Shown: positions 43,954 to 54,270, counted from the first letter of the stretch. The stretch is DNA of 64,000 nucleotides from an uncultured Rhodobacterales bacterium (GCA_903873585.1 CAIQOV010000037.1:124001-188000), one strand, 5' to 3'. A program made the numbers and translations. The notes: generated by a model from the sequence alone, not told the origin.

Positions 43954-44490
43954 ATGAAACGTGCGTACTTTCTGCTTCCCCTTGTGATCCCCTCTGCCGC
44001 AATGGCGCATCCCGGCCACGGGTTTGGCGTGATGGCGGGCTTTGCGCATCCGTTCAGCGGGGTTGACCACCTGATGGCGATGATCGGCGTCGGCCTTTGG
44101 GCCGCAACGCTGGGGGGAAGGGCAAAGCTGGCGTTGCCCGCAGCCTTCTTGGCGGCGATGGCGCTAGGGGCGGCCTTGGTGACCAACCTTGGCGGCATGG
44201 TCGAACCGTTGGTCCTTGCCTCTGTGATCTTGCTTGGCGCGGCGGTGGCCTTGGGCCTGCGCGCCCCGCTGACGGTGAGCTTGCCCTTGGTGGCCGCGAT
44301 GGGGCTGGCCCACGGCGCAGCGCATGGGTTGGAAGGCTCCGGCGCGGGCTTTGGCCTTGGCATGCTGGCCGCCACCGCAGCGCTGCACGGGCTGGGCATT
44401 AGCCTTGGCCTGACAGCCCCCCGTTTCACCCTGCGCCTTTCCGGCGCTGCGGCGCTTGTTGCAGGGGTAACCCTTGCCTTTGCAGGATAA
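43954..44490 (+). CDS. ureJ: HupE/UreJ family nickel-related membrane protein
   Basis: A 178-residue membrane protein with a signal-like N terminus and about six helices. The family motif is [20 protein letters not shown] followed by [12 protein letters not shown], with further His in AHGAAHG and ALHGLG. HupE/UreJ proteins are thought to be secondary nickel transporters. Its place between ureA and ureB, inside the structural genes, ties it to nickel supply for urease. Confidence 0.87.
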   Translation: MKRAYFLLPLVIPSAAMAHPGHGFGVMAGFAHPFSGVDHLMAMIGVGLWAATLGGRAKLALPAAFLAAMALGAALVTNLGGMVEPLVLASVILLGAAVALGLRAPLTVSLPLVAAMGLAHGAAHGLEGSGAGFGLGMLAATAALHGLGISLGLTAPRFTLRLSGAAALVAGVTLAFAG

Positions 44491-44494
44491 TCCC

Positions 44495-44800
44495 ATGATC
44501 CCCGGAGAGGTTTTCACCGCCGAAGGCGACATCATCCTGAACGCCGACCGCACCGCGATCACTCTGCTGGTCGCCAACACCGGCGACCGTCCGGTGCAAG
44601 TCGGCAGTCATTACCACTTTGCCGAAACCAACCCCGGACTGTCGTTTGACCGCGCCGCAGCTCACGGGATGCGGCTGGATATTCCCGCCGGAACCGCCGT
44701 GCGCTTTGAACCCGGCCAGACCCGTGAGGTCAACTTGGTGCCCTACGGCGGTTTGCGCAAAGTTTACGGCTTTAACGCCAAAGTGATGGGAGATCTGTAA
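44495..44800 (+). CDS. ureB: Urease beta subunit
   Basis: The 101-residue subunit shows [34 protein letters not shown] and [17 protein letters not shown], all diagnostic. The ATG at 44495 is preferred to the frame opening 21 bases earlier inside ureJ. The ureC ATG overlaps its stop as TAATG. Confidence 0.97.
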   Translation: MIPGEVFTAEGDIILNADRTAITLLVANTGDRPVQVGSHYHFAETNPGLSFDRAAAHGMRLDIPAGTAVRFEPGQTREVNLVPYGGLRKVYGFNAKVMGDL

Positions 44801-46509
44801 TGGCCACCCGCATCTCGCGCCCCGATTACGCCGCCATGTATGGCCCCACCACCGGCGACCGTGTGCGCCTTGGCGATACCGACATCATCATTGAAGTTGA
44901 ACACGACCTGACCACCTACGGCGAAGAGGTGAAGTTCGGCGGTGGCAAAGTCATCCGCGACGGCATGGGGCAAAGCCAGATCCCACGGTCGGGCGGGGCG
45001 GTGGATACTGTCATCACCAATGCGCTGATCTTGGACCATTCGGGCATCTACAAAGCCGATGTCGGCTTGCGCGATGGGCTGATCCATGCCATCGGCAAAG
45101 CGGGCAACCCCGACACGCAATCGGGTGTGACGATCATCATCGGCCCCTCAACCGAGGTGATCGCGGGTGAGGGTAAGATTCTGACGGCAGGCGGCTTTGA
45201 CTGCCATATCCATTTCATCGCACCGGGCCAGATCGAAGATGCGCTGCATTCGGGCATCACTACGATGCTGGGCGGCGGCACGGGGCCTGCGCATGGCACG
45301 CTGGCCACGACCTGCACGCCCGGGCCGTGGCACATGGGGCGAATGTTGCAAGCACTTGACGCGTTTCCCATCAACTTCGGCCTGTCGGGCAAAGGCAACG
45401 CCTCGCGTCCCGAAGGGCTGGTTGAGATGGTCAAGGGCGGGGCTTGCGCGCTGAAACTGCACGAAGACTGGGGCACCACACCCGCCGCCATCGACTGCTG
45501 CCTGACGGTGGCGGATGAGATGGATGTGCAGGTGATGATCCACACCGACACGCTCAACGAATCCGGCTTTGTCGAAAACACCATGGCCGCGATCAAAGGC
45601 CGCACCATCCACGCCTTTCACACCGAAGGGGCAGGCGGCGGCCATGCGCCTGACATCATCAAGGTGGTGACCTCGCAAAACGTCATCCCGTCGTCGACCA
45701 ATCCGACCATGCCCTACACCGTCAACACGCTGGAAGAGCATTTGGATATGCTGATGGTTTGCCACCATCTGGATCAATCCATTGTCGAAGACGTGGCATT
45801 CGCCGAAAGCCGCATCCGGCGCGAAACCATCGCGGCCGAGGATATTTTGCACGACATGGGGGCTTTCTCAATCCTGTCGTCAGACAGCCAAGCGATGGGG
45901 CGGGTGGGCGAGGTGATCACCCGCACATGGCAAACCGCCCATAAGATGAAGCAGCAACGCGGGCGTCTGGCGGAAGAGTTAGGTCAGAACGACAACGTCC
46001 GCGCCAAGCGCTATGTCGCCAAATACACCATCAACCCCGCCATCGCCCAAGGGATGAGCCGGCATATCGGCTCTATCGCGGTGGGCAAACGCGCTGATCT
46101 GGTGCTGTGGATACCGGCCTTTTTCGCGGCCAAGCCTGAAATGGTGCTGGTCGGTGGCATGATCGCCTGTGCGCAGATGGGCGACACCAACGCCTCGATC
46201 CCCACGCCGCAGCCCACCTACACCCGCCCGATGTTTGGCGCCTATGGCCGTGCGGTCGAACGCAACGCGGTGCTGTTTGTCAGCCAAGCGGCGCAGGCCG
46301 ATGGCTTGCGCGGCCAATTGGGCTTGGCCAAGCAAACCCTCGCCGTGGAAAACACCCGCACCATTGCCAAGCGCGACATGATCCACAACCACGCCACGCC
46401 CTATATTGAGGTGAACCCCGAAACCTACGAAGTCCGCGCCGATGGCGAGGTGCTTACCTGCGAACCGGCCAAAGAACTGCCCTTGGCGCAAAGGTATTTT
46501 CTGTATTGA
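44800..46509 (+). CDS. ureC: Urease alpha subunit (catalytic)
   Basis: A 569-residue nickel metallohydrolase. The nickel ligands are visible in [12 protein letters not shown] (about 132-143), the carbamylated Lys in [10 protein letters not shown] (near 217), [10 protein letters not shown] (near 246), and the [16 protein letters not shown] region (near 270), with the flap Cys and His in VCHHLD. Length and all motifs are intact, so an active enzyme splitting urea to ammonia and carbamate is expected. Confidence 0.98.
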   Translation: MATRISRPDYAAMYGPTTGDRVRLGDTDIIIEVEHDLTTYGEEVKFGGGKVIRDGMGQSQIPRSGGAVDTVITNALILDHSGIYKADVGLRDGLIHAIGKAGNPDTQSGVTIIIGPSTEVIAGEGKILTAGGFDCHIHFIAPGQIEDALHSGITTMLGGGTGPAHGTLATTCTPGPWHMGRMLQALDAFPINFGLSGKGNASRPEGLVEMVKGGACALKLHEDWGTTPAAIDCCLTVADEMDVQVMIHTDTLNESGFVENTMAAIKGRTIHAFHTEGAGGGHAPDIIKVVTSQNVIPSSTNPTMPYTVNTLEEHLDMLMVCHHLDQSIVEDVAFAESRIRRETIAAEDILHDMGAFSILSSDSQAMGRVGEVITRTWQTAHKMKQQRGRLAEELGQNDNVRAKRYVAKYTINPAIAQGMSRHIGSIAVGKRADLVLWIPAFFAAKPEMVLVGGMIACAQMGDTNASIPTPQPTYTRPMFGAYGRAVERNAVLFVSQAAQADGLRGQLGLAKQTLAVENTRTIAKRDMIHNHATPYIEVNPETYEVRADGEVLTCEPAKELPLAQRYFLY

Positions 46510-46513
46510 GGTG

Positions 46514-46535
46514 GGGTGCGTGCAAGCACGCACCC
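46514..46535. repeat. GGGTGCGTGC hairpin between ureC and ureE
   Basis: GGGTGCGTGC (46514-46523) and GCACGCACCC (46526-46535) form a perfect 10-bp inverted repeat around AA. It lies 5 bases behind the ureC stop. I recall similar GTGCGTGC-type palindromes scattered in Rhodobacterales intergenic regions, so it may be a REP-like element that also shields the ureABC mRNA from decay. Confidence 0.6.
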
Positions 46536-46623
46536 TACGTGGGCCGTGTGAAACAGACGATTTGCCTAAACTGTTTTATCTTGGCCCCCGTGCAAACCAG
46601 ACCACCGCCGAAAGTCAAATCCC

Positions 46624-47166
46624 ATGCCCGATCTGCCCCCCGCCCGCGCGCTTCTCTCGACCGCCCCCGCCCAAGTTTACGGTGCGGTGGTGCTTGGCTA
46701 TGACGAACGCCTGCTGCGCCGCAAACGCTTGGTGACAGAAGCTGGCGAAGGCTTCCTCGTCGACCTGCCAGCCGTTACCAACCTTGATGACCACTGGGGC
46801 TTTGTGCTGCAAGACGGCCGCGCCATTGCGGTTGTGGCGGCAGAGGAGGCGCTGGTGCAGATCACCGGCCAAGACCTGCACCGTCTGGCTTGGCACATCG
46901 GCAACCGCCACACACCGTGCCAGATCGAACCCACCCGCCTGCTGATCCGCCGCGATCATGTGCTAGAGGCCATGCTGGCCCAGTTGGGGGCCAAGGTCAC
47001 CTATGTGACCGAAGCCTTCAAACCCGAAGGCGGTGCTTACGGCACGGGCCGCACCATGGGCCACAGCCACGGGCCGGAAACCCTGCCTGAACCCCATGTC
47101 GAAACCTTCGGCTGGCACGACCACGGCGATGGGCATATGCACTTTCACCCCGCCAAGCCCAAATGA
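46624..47166 (+). CDS. ureE: Urease accessory protein UreE (nickel chaperone)
   Basis: A 180-residue metallochaperone with DERLLRRKRLVTEAGEGFLV in the peptide-binding half and HIGNRHTPCQIE with the conserved metal-binding His (near 97). The tail is His-rich: GHSHGPE, HVETFGWHDHGDGHMHFH. It hands nickel to UreG. It is separated from ureC by a 114-base gap containing a hairpin, and overlaps ureF by 4 bases. Confidence 0.92.
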   Translation: MPDLPPARALLSTAPAQVYGAVVLGYDERLLRRKRLVTEAGEGFLVDLPAVTNLDDHWGFVLQDGRAIAVVAAEEALVQITGQDLHRLAWHIGNRHTPCQIEPTRLLIRRDHVLEAMLAQLGAKVTYVTEAFKPEGGAYGTGRTMGHSHGPETLPEPHVETFGWHDHGDGHMHFHPAKPK

Positions 47167-47795
47167 CGGAACTTCTAAGCCTGATCCAGTGGCTTTCGCC
47201 CGCCTTTCCGACCGGCGGCTATGCCTATTCACATGGGCTGGAACAGGCCGTAGTGGATGGCACCCTGACCGATGCGCCAAGCCTGCGCCATTGGCTGGCC
47301 GATATCCTGACCCACGGCTCTGGCCGCCAAGACGCTATCCTGCTCGCTTGCGCCCTGCGCCCCGATGCCGACCACGACGCGCTCACTGAGCTTGCCACGG
47401 CCCTTGCTGCCAGTGCCGAGCGTGCCCATGAAACCCTGGCCCAAGGCGCAGCGCTGGCCCAAACCGTGGCCGCCCTGACAGGCCGCACCCTAAAGCCTCG
47501 CCCGCTTCCCGTGGCTTTGGGCCAAGCCGCAAGCCCCCTCAACCTGCCCGCAGCGCAGGTGATCGCCCTTTATTTGCACGCCTTCGCTTCAAACCTGATC
47601 CAAACAATGGTCCGCTTTGTGCCCCTAGGCCAGACCGAGGGGCAAGCGACCCTTAGCGCCCTGCACCCGCTGATCCAAAGCCTCGCCCAAACCCTATCCA
47701 CCGCCACCACCGACGACCTCGCCGCGTCCACCTTCGGGGCCGAGATGGCCGCAATGCGCCACGAAACCCTGCAACCAAGGATCTTCAAAACATGA
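47163..47795 (+). CDS. ureF: Urease accessory protein UreF
   Basis: A 210-residue all-helical protein. It starts [20 protein letters not shown], the diagnostic UreF N terminus, followed by EQAVVDG, and has [20 protein letters not shown] in the second half. UreF bridges UreD and the GTPase UreG. Both ends overlap neighbours. Confidence 0.92.
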   Translation: MTELLSLIQWLSPAFPTGGYAYSHGLEQAVVDGTLTDAPSLRHWLADILTHGSGRQDAILLACALRPDADHDALTELATALAASAERAHETLAQGAALAQTVAALTGRTLKPRPLPVALGQAASPLNLPAAQVIALYLHAFASNLIQTMVRFVPLGQTEGQATLSALHPLIQSLAQTLSTATTDDLAASTFGAEMAAMRHETLQPRIFKT

Positions 47796-48421
47796 GCGTC
47801 AATGGCCCCCTGCGCGTTGGGATCGGCGGTCCGGTGGGCGCTGGCAAGACCACGCTGACCGAACAGCTGTGCCGCGCCCTCGCACAGCGCTGCTCGATGG
47901 CGGTGATCACCAATGACATTTACACCCGCGAAGACGCCGATTACCTGACCCGCGCGCAGGTGCTGCCTGCCGCGCGCATTCGCGGCGTTGAAACTGGCGG
48001 CTGCCCGCACACCGCCATCCGCGAGGATGCCAGCATCAACCTCGCCGCCGTGGCCGACCTGAACTGCGCCTTCCCTGATCTTGACCTGATCCTGATCGAA
48101 AGCGGGGGCGACAACCTCGCCGCCACCTTTTCGCCCGAACTGGCCGACATCAGCATCTATGTGATCGACACCGCCGCAGGCCAAGACATCCCGCGCAAAA
48201 AAGGCCCCGGCGTCACCCGATCCGACCTGCTGGTCGTGAACAAAACCGACCTAGCGCCCTATGTCGGCGTCGACCTAGCCCTGCTGGAAGAGGATACCAA
48301 ACGCGCCCGTGGCCCGCGCCCCTACGTTCTCGCCCGCCTGCGCCAAGGCCATGGCGTGCAAGCCATCGTGGCCTTCTTGCAAAAAGAAGGCGGCCTAGCC
48401 CTTACAGACCAAACCGCCTAA
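47792..48421 (+). CDS. ureG: Urease accessory GTPase UreG
   Basis: A 209-residue SIMIBI-class GTPase with P-loop [13 protein letters not shown] (about 9-21), [10 protein letters not shown], the metal-binding [17 protein letters not shown] (Cys-Pro-His), [16 protein letters not shown] and the guanine motif VVNKTDLA. It couples GTP hydrolysis to nickel delivery. It is the last gene of the urease operon. Confidence 0.96.
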   Translation: MSVNGPLRVGIGGPVGAGKTTLTEQLCRALAQRCSMAVITNDIYTREDADYLTRAQVLPAARIRGVETGGCPHTAIREDASINLAAVADLNCAFPDLDLILIESGGDNLAATFSPELADISIYVIDTAAGQDIPRKKGPGVTRSDLLVVNKTDLAPYVGVDLALLEEDTKRARGPRPYVLARLRQGHGVQAIVAFLQKEGGLALTDQTA

Positions 48422-48423
48422 CC

Positions 48424-48447
48424 CTTTCATACTTGCCCAAATATCCC
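48424..48447 (-). repeat. Dispersed repeat GGGATATTTGGGCAAG, copy 2
   Basis: On the minus strand this is the same 24-base block as at 18180-18203, with one differing base. It starts 3 bases behind the ureG stop. A GCCGGAGGC-like flank follows, so the element may extend to about 48457. Confidence 0.6.
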
Positions 48448-48510
48448 CGCCGGAGGCAGGCCACCCGCGCCACCTGTCCCGTTCAGGGCCAACTGGCGCG
48501 GTGCAGCGTG

Positions 48511-50352
48511 CTAGGCTTCGTCAGGCAAAACCCGCACCGCGCCCTTGTCGGCGGAGGAGGCAAACAGAGCATAGGCTTTCAAAGCGGTTGACACTTTGCG
48601 CGAGCGCGTCTTGGCGGGCTTCCAACCAGCCACATCTTGTGCGGCGCGGCGGGTGGCCAATTCGGCGTCGCTGACGCGCAGGCTGATAGACCGGTTGGGA
48701 ATGTTGATATCAACCATGTCGCCTTCGCGCACCAACCCGATCACCCCGCCGCCCGCCGCTTCGGGGCTGACGTGGCCGATTGACAGGCCCGACGTGCCGC
48801 CCGAAAAGCGCCCATCGGTCACAAGCGCGCAGGCTTTGCCCAGCCCCATGCTTTTTAGATAGCTCGTCGGATACAGCATCTCTTGCATCCCCGGCCCGCC
48901 CTTGGGCCCTTCATAGCGGATCACCAGCACGTCACCGGGTTTGATCTCTTTGGCCAAAATCGCATTCACCGCCGCGTTTTGGCTTTCAAACACCCGCGCG
49001 GGGCCGGAAAAGACCAAAATGCTGTCATCGACCCCTGCGGTTTTCACAATGCAGCCATCGGCGGCAAGGTTGCCTGTCAACACCGCCAAGCCGCCATCCT
49101 TGGAAAACGGCGTGGTGGCTGACCGGATCACGCCTTCGGCGCGGTCAAGGTCCAACGCCGGGTAACGGCCTGTGGCCAAAAACGCCTCGGTTGTGCGCAC
49201 ACCGCCGGGGGCGGCGCGGAAGAATTCGCGCACCGACTCTTGGTTGGTACGGCTGATATCCCATTGATCAATCGCCGCCCCAATAGAGCGCGCATGGATC
49301 GTGGGCACTTCGCGGTTGAGCAGGCCTGCAGCGTCCAACTGGCCCAAGATCGCCATGATGCCGCCAGCGCGGTGGACATCTTCCATATGCACGTCTTGTT
49401 TGGCGGGGGCCACTTTGCACAGCACGGGCACTTTGCGCGACAGGTCGTCGATGTCTTTCATGGTGAAATCCACCTCGCCCTCATGCGCTATGGCCAGAAT
49501 GTGCAAAACGGTGTTGGTCGACCCACCCATCGCCACATCCAGCGCCATGGCATTTTCGAACGCCTGTTTGGTCGCGATGTTGCGCGGCAAGACGTTCATG
49601 TCGTCTTGTTCGTAATGGCGCTTGGTGATCTCAACGATCAGGTGGCCCGCTTCGACAAACAGGCGCTTGCGATCGGCGTGGGTGGCAAGGGTTGATCCGT
49701 TGCCGGGCAGCGACAGGCCCAAGGCTTCGGTCAAGCAGTTCATCGAATTGGCGGTGAACATGCCTGAGCATGACCCGCAGGTCGGGCAAGAGGCTTTCTC
49801 AATCGCCTCGACCTCTTCATCGGTGTAAGACCCGTCTGCCGCCGAAACCATCGCATCGACCAGATCAAGCGCCACTTCCTTGCCCTTGATCACAACCTTG
49901 CCCGCCTCCATCGGCCCGCCCGACACAAAGACGCACGGAATGTTCAACCGCATCGCTGCCATCAACATGCCGGGGGTGATTTTGTCGCAGTTCGAAATGC
50001 ACACCATCGCATCAGCACAGTGCGCGTTGACCATGTATTCCACGCTGTCGGCGATCAACTCGCGTGAGGGCAGCGAATACAGCATCCCGTCATGGCCCAT
50101 GGCAATGCCGTCATCGACGGCAATCGTGTTGAACTCTTTGGCGACACCACCTGCCGCCTCAACCTCGCGCGCGACCAACTGGCCAAGGTCTTTCAAATGC
50201 ACATGGCCCGGCACAAATTGGGTAAAGCTGTTGACGATGGCGATGATCGGCTTGCCGAAATCGCCGTCTTTCATCCCCGTTGCGCGCCACAATCCACGGG
50301 CTCCGGCCATGTTGCGGCCATGGGTCGTTGTGCGAGAGCGGTACACGGGCAT
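48511..50352 (-). CDS. ilvD: Dihydroxy-acid dehydratase
   Basis: A 613-residue enzyme of valine/isoleucine synthesis. Iron-sulfur ligands and active-site parts are visible in [13 protein letters not shown] and [20 protein letters not shown], with [25 protein letters not shown] and [20 protein letters not shown]. The length is that of the long bacterial form, expected to bind a [4Fe-4S] cluster. AGGAG lies before the ATG. It stands alone and points away from the neighbouring regulator. Confidence 0.97.
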   Translation of the reverse strand: MPVYRSRTTTHGRNMAGARGLWRATGMKDGDFGKPIIAIVNSFTQFVPGHVHLKDLGQLVAREVEAAGGVAKEFNTIAVDDGIAMGHDGMLYSLPSRELIADSVEYMVNAHCADAMVCISNCDKITPGMLMAAMRLNIPCVFVSGGPMEAGKVVIKGKEVALDLVDAMVSAADGSYTDEEVEAIEKASCPTCGSCSGMFTANSMNCLTEALGLSLPGNGSTLATHADRKRLFVEAGHLIVEITKRHYEQDDMNVLPRNIATKQAFENAMALDVAMGGSTNTVLHILAIAHEGEVDFTMKDIDDLSRKVPVLCKVAPAKQDVHMEDVHRAGGIMAILGQLDAAGLLNREVPTIHARSIGAAIDQWDISRTNQESVREFFRAAPGGVRTTEAFLATGRYPALDLDRAEGVIRSATTPFSKDGGLAVLTGNLAADGCIVKTAGVDDSILVFSGPARVFESQNAAVNAILAKEIKPGDVLVIRYEGPKGGPGMQEMLYPTSYLKSMGLGKACALVTDGRFSGGTSGLSIGHVSPEAAGGGVIGLVREGDMVDINIPNRSISLRVSDAELATRRAAQDVAGWKPAKTRSRKVSTALKAYALFASSADKGAVRVLPDEA

Positions 50353-50520
50353 TCAAGAACTCCTGTCATAAGGCCGCCCAGTTCGGGCGCGCGCGCGATC
50401 TTGACATGGCGCGAAGGGCGCAATCAATCAAGGGTGGTTTTTTATGGCAGGCTTTTGGGCGGGATAAAACCTGTGTTTGACGAAAAAGCGAAACGGGGTA
50501 ACGTTGGCGAAATGACCCTT

Positions 50521-50533
50521 TCGCACAGTGCGA
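50521..50533. promoter_or_regulatory. Perfect palindrome before the AcoR-like regulator
   Basis: TCGCAC (50521-50526) and GTGCGA (50528-50533) form a perfect inverted repeat around one A, 7 bases before the GTG start of the regulator gene. The position over the translation start region fits autoregulation by the Fis-type protein it precedes. The site's owner is inferred. Confidence 0.4.
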
Positions 50534-50540
50534 GGCACCA

Positions 50541-51488
50541 GTGACAACCCAACCCAAACGCGATCACGAGGCGACGGTGGCCGCTGCCCTATCGCGTGGG
50601 GCTGCGGCGAAGTCGCTGGTCGCGGCCTCGTGGAGCAGGTCTGCCGTGGTGCATGGCTTGGAACCTTCGCGCCGCGTTGATCCGGTGCGTCTGACGCAGG
50701 CAGAGTTCAAGCAGCTTTTGGAACGCCTAGGGCCTTTGGTTGTCACCGCTGCGCCCACGCTGGACCGCCTGTTCCAATCCATCGGTGCTTTGGGCGGCTG
50801 TGTCATCTTGGCGAGCAACGAAGGCATTCCGGTTGATCGGCGCGGCAGGCCCGCGCAAGACCGCGAGTTTCAGGAAAACGGATTATGGACGGGTACAAAC
50901 TGGTCTGAATCGGCGGCGGGCACCAATGGCATTGGCACAGCGCTGGCCTTGGGCCATGCCGTCACCATCCACCGTGATCAACATTTCCTGTCGGCCAATA
51001 TCGGCCTGTCATGCTCTTCCGCCCCCGTGTTTGACGCCGAAGGCCAGTTGGTCGCGGTGCTGGATGTGTCGACCGCCGGTGGCGAGACGGGTGAGGCCAT
51101 GGCTGGCCTGATCGCCCATGCCGTGGGCGAGGCGGCGCGGCGGATTGAAAGCGACCTGTTTCACGCAGCCTTTCCCAAAGCGCGGTTGATGATGCCGCCG
51201 GGGGTAGACCGTGTGCAGGGGGCTATTCTCGCCGTAGATAGCGATGAGCTGGTGATCGGTGCGACCCGCGCGGCGCGGCTGCACTTTGGCTTAAAGGGCG
51301 ATTTGGGCCGCAAACCCGTACCCGCCGCCGACCTGTTGGGATTGGACTCTCCCGCCACGCTAGAGGCGGGTGAGCGCGCTGTGATGGCGCGGGCCTTGGC
51401 GCGCGCGGGGGGCAACGCCTCTGCCGCCGCGCGGGCTTTGGGGATTTCGCGCGCCACGTTTCATCGCAAGCTGGGCCGTCACGACTGA
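50541..51488 (+). CDS. AcoR-like GAF/Fis transcriptional regulator lacking the AAA+ domain
   Basis: The 315-residue protein has an AcoR-type N-terminal region: SWSRSAVVHGLEPSRRVDPV, then the GAF domain with SAAGTNGIGTALALG (about 130-144) and HFLSANIGLSCSSAPVFDAE. It ends in a Fis-type helix-turn-helix, NASAAARALGISRATFHRKL (about 292-311). The sigma-54-activating AAA+ domain (GAFTGA, Walker motifs), normally between these, is absent; only about 100 residues of linker are present. It therefore probably acts on sigma-70 promoters. The start is GTG, with GAGG upstream. Effector and targets are unknown. Confidence 0.82.
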   Translation: MTTQPKRDHEATVAAALSRGAAAKSLVAASWSRSAVVHGLEPSRRVDPVRLTQAEFKQLLERLGPLVVTAAPTLDRLFQSIGALGGCVILASNEGIPVDRRGRPAQDREFQENGLWTGTNWSESAAGTNGIGTALALGHAVTIHRDQHFLSANIGLSCSSAPVFDAEGQLVAVLDVSTAGGETGEAMAGLIAHAVGEAARRIESDLFHAAFPKARLMMPPGVDRVQGAILAVDSDELVIGATRAARLHFGLKGDLGRKPVPAADLLGLDSPATLEAGERAVMARALARAGGNASAAARALGISRATFHRKLGRHD

Positions 51489-51498
51489 CGGCTTGCGC

Positions 51499-52869
51499 CT
51501 AGCGCCCCCTGCGGGTCAGGCTTAGTGCCGCGGCGAGGGCCGAGAATGTGGCGGCTGCGGCCAAAGACAATTGCGCCCCCGCCACGCCAAGATGCGCCAA
51601 GAACAAGGCCACCAACGCCGCGCCAATGCACTGGCCTGTCAACCGCGCCGTGCTTTGCAACCCGCTCGCCGCCCCGCTGCGCGCTTTGGGGGCTGCGCCG
51701 ATCAAGGTGCGGTTGTTGGGCGCTTGAAACAGGCCAAAGCCCAGCCCGCAGACCGCCATGCGCCACGCGATGTCACCCATCGCGGGGTGGGCAGGCAGCA
51801 GCCACAGCGCCAGCAAGCCCGCCGATAACACCGCCAAGCCAGCAAACCCCAGCACCGCCGAGCTATAGCGGTCAGACAAGCGCCCTGACACAGGGGCCAC
51901 AAGGGCCAAGGCGATAGGCCACGGGATCATCAGCATTCCCACCTGATGCGGGGCAAATCCCATCAGGGTTTGAAAGGTGAAAGGCAGCGACACAAAGGCC
52001 ATCATCTGCGCGGTAAACGCTGCGACTGATGTGCATAGTGACAGGCTTAAGATTGGGATCGCCAGCAGGTCCAGCGGCAAAAGCGGGTATGCCTTGCGCC
52101 TTTCGCGGCGGATCAACAAGGTGAGGGCGGTCAGGCAAATGGCAGCCTCGGCCAAGCCCGTGGCCCAAGACAGACCCTCGCCCAAGCTGTCGATGGTGGT
52201 GATCAAAAAGCCCAAGGTCAGCGCGCTGAGGGCCGCGCTAACCCAGTCAAACGACTGGTCGGCACGGTGGCTTTCGGGCAGGCTGCGCCAGCCCAAGGCC
52301 AAGGTCACAGCGCCCAAGGGCAGGTTGATGGCGAAAAGCCACGACCAATGCACCAACGACAGCGCAAAGCCCGCAAAAGCTGGCCCTATGGTTGACGCAA
52401 TGGCCACAGCCATTGCCAGCACCCCAAGGGCGCGACCAAAGCGGTCTTTGGGCACAGCGTAGCGCAGCAGGGCACCGTTCACGCTCATCAACCCAGCCGC
52501 GCCAAAGCCTTGCACGGCGCGCGCAACCGTCAGCGCCATGATCGACGGGGCTAGCACGCAGCCCAGCGAGGCGATGGTGAACAAAGCCACACCGCCCAGA
52601 TAGACGCGCCGATAGCCCAAGATTTCCCCCAACGACGCAAGGGGCAGCAGGCTGATCACGATGGCCATTTGATAGGCGTTGACGATCCAGATCGAACTGG
52701 CAGCAGAGGCGTGGAAGTCTTGGGCGATCGTGGGCAAGGCAACATTGGCAATCGTGCCGTCCATCACCGCAAGGGTGACGCCCATCAAGATTGTGGCAAG
52801 GGCAAGAATGCGCCTTGGTTTGGGCAAACCGTCGCGGTCAAGATCTTGGGCCGCCATCGAAAGTGCCAT
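51499..52869 (-). CDS. MFS drug efflux transporter, DHA2 (14-helix) family
   Basis: A 456-residue permease with about fourteen helices. Motif C-like and antiporter elements are visible in ATILMGVTLAVMDGTIANVA (family signature at the first helix with Asp) and SSIWIVNAYQMAIVISLLPL, plus RAVQGFGAAGLMS. DHA2 proteins such as EmrB and QacA export drugs or metabolites in exchange for protons. The ATG at 52869 is preferred to an opening almost 100 codons upstream because the first helix begins soon after. It converges with the AcoR-like gene and is divergent from the ModE gene. Confidence 0.87.
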   Translation of the reverse strand: MALSMAAQDLDRDGLPKPRRILALATILMGVTLAVMDGTIANVALPTIAQDFHASAASSIWIVNAYQMAIVISLLPLASLGEILGYRRVYLGGVALFTIASLGCVLAPSIMALTVARAVQGFGAAGLMSVNGALLRYAVPKDRFGRALGVLAMAVAIASTIGPAFAGFALSLVHWSWLFAINLPLGAVTLALGWRSLPESHRADQSFDWVSAALSALTLGFLITTIDSLGEGLSWATGLAEAAICLTALTLLIRRERRKAYPLLPLDLLAIPILSLSLCTSVAAFTAQMMAFVSLPFTFQTLMGFAPHQVGMLMIPWPIALALVAPVSGRLSDRYSSAVLGFAGLAVLSAGLLALWLLPAHPAMGDIAWRMAVCGLGFGLFQAPNNRTLIGAAPKARSGAASGLQSTARLTGQCIGAALVALFLAHLGVAGAQLSLAAAATFSALAAALSLTRRGR

Positions 52870-53047
52870 GTGCCGCTGATCCTGTTCCCGAGCCAAAAGC
52901 TTTGCGCCTTGTGAGGGGTAATTCGCGCTGTCTGCAAGGCCGAAGGTGGCGGATATATGCAAATTCAAGCAAAGCTTCGCCCCGTGCCTTGCCTGTGCCC
53001 ATAGAAAAGCTCTTGCAATGGATTGGCTTTGGCGAAACCCTTTGGCG

Positions 53048-53425
53048 ATGGAAAACGCCGCCCAAGACCTCGCCACCCGCCTGCACCTGCGCCTGTTCTT
53101 TGCCCATGGGGCAATGCTGGGGCCGGGGAAGGCTGAACTGTTGGAACATATCCGCGACACGGGGTCGATCTCGGCCGCGGGGCGGGCGATGGATATGAGC
53201 TATAAGCGCGCTTGGATGCTGGTCGATGCCATGAACGCCGCCTTTGCTGCGCCCTTGGTCGAAAGCGCGCGCGGTGGGGCGGGCGGGGGCGGGGCACAAG
53301 TGACAGAGGCGGGGTTGGAAGTGCTGCGGCTATACCGCGCGCTGCAAGACACCGCCGCCCGCGCGGGAGCGGTTGAGATTGCGGCGATTACGGCGATGCT
53401 GCGGGATATTCCCGACGGGAAATAA
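53048..53425 (+). CDS. modE: ModE-type molybdate-responsive regulator (DNA-binding domain only)
   Basis: A 125-residue winged-helix protein: MLGPGKAELLEHIRDTGSIS, AAGRAMDMSYKRAWMLVDAM and VESARGGAGGGGAQVTEAG are the ModE N-terminal domain. The C-terminal molbindin (MOP) domains of full-length ModE are missing, so molybdate sensing must occur differently. The start could also be ATG 53018. It lies directly before modABC and a Mo-box. Confidence 0.85.
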   Translation: MENAAQDLATRLHLRLFFAHGAMLGPGKAELLEHIRDTGSISAAGRAMDMSYKRAWMLVDAMNAAFAAPLVESARGGAGGGGAQVTEAGLEVLRLYRALQDTAARAGAVEIAAITAMLRDIPDGK

Positions 53426-53450
53426 CGCTTGCAAAAAAGCGGGTCTTGAG

Positions 53451-53474
53451 TGATATGTTTCACCAAACATAACG
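53451..53474. promoter_or_regulatory. Mo-box (ModE operator) in front of modA
   Basis: TATGTTT (53454-53460) and AAACATA (53465-53471) are perfect 7-base arms around CACC, within TGATATGTTT...AAACATAACG. This resembles the ATATTT/AAATAT-type Mo-boxes bound by ModE/MopA in Rhodobacter. It lies 16 bases before the modA ATG, suited to repression when molybdate is plentiful. Confidence 0.7.
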
Positions 53475-53486
53475 CTAAAGGTTACC

Positions 53487-54263
53487 ATGACCCTTATCAC
53501 CCGCCGCTCCACCCTTACCGCCCTGATCCTTTCCGCAGCCCTAGCCTTGCCTGTCGCCAGCCATGCCGCCGACATCACCGTCTTTGCCGCATCCAGCTTG
53601 AAAACCGCGCTGGATGTGATTGCGGCGGATTGGGAAAAGCAGACGGGGAACCATGTGGTGATTTCTTACGATTCCTCGGCCAAGCTGGCCAAGCAGATCG
53701 AACAGGGCGCGCCTGCGGATGTGTTCATCTCGGCCTCAAAGCAGTGGATGGATGCGCTGGCTGATGCCAACCTGATCAAGCCTGACAGCCGCAAGACCAT
53801 CTTGGGCAACACGCTGATCTTGGTCGCCGCTGACCCCGCCGCCACGCCCGTGACCATTGCGCAAGGGTTTGATCTGGCGGGGCTTGTGGGCGATAGCAAG
53901 CTTGCGATGGGTTTGGTGGAGTCGGTTCCTGCTGGACAGTATGGCAAAGAGGCTTTGACGAACCTTGGGCTTTGGGACGCGGTTGCGCCCAAGGTGGCGC
54001 AGGCGGAAAATGTGCGTGCGGCGCTGAAGCTGGTGGATAGCAAGGAAGCGGCTTTTGGGATCGTCTATGCGTCTGATGCCATGGGCGATGACAATGTGGC
54101 GGTGGTGGGAACTTTCCCCGAAGACAGCCACAAACCGATCGTCTATCCTGCTGCGATGATCGCGGCGAGCACCGCGCCGCAGGCGCTGGCCTTCTTGGAG
54201 GACCTGTCTTCCGATGCGGCGGGGGCTGTCTTCACCGCGCAAGGCTTTATCGTGCTGAAATAG
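53487..54263 (+). CDS. modA: Molybdate ABC transporter substrate-binding protein
   Basis: A 258-residue periplasmic protein. The signal peptide ends near residue 28 (ASHA). The mature start DITVFAASSLKTALDVIAAD and SYDSSAKLAKQIEQGAPADVFISAS carry the Ser residues that bind the oxyanion. PAGQYGKEALTNLGLW is also diagnostic. modB begins 7 bases after its stop. Confidence 0.95.
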   Translation: MTLITRRSTLTALILSAALALPVASHAADITVFAASSLKTALDVIAADWEKQTGNHVVISYDSSAKLAKQIEQGAPADVFISASKQWMDALADANLIKPDSRKTILGNTLILVAADPAATPVTIAQGFDLAGLVGDSKLAMGLVESVPAGQYGKEALTNLGLWDAVAPKVAQAENVRAALKLVDSKEAAFGIVYASDAMGDDNVAVVGTFPEDSHKPIVYPAAMIAASTAPQALAFLEDLSSDAAGAVFTAQGFIVLK

Positions 54264-54270
54264 GACTGTG

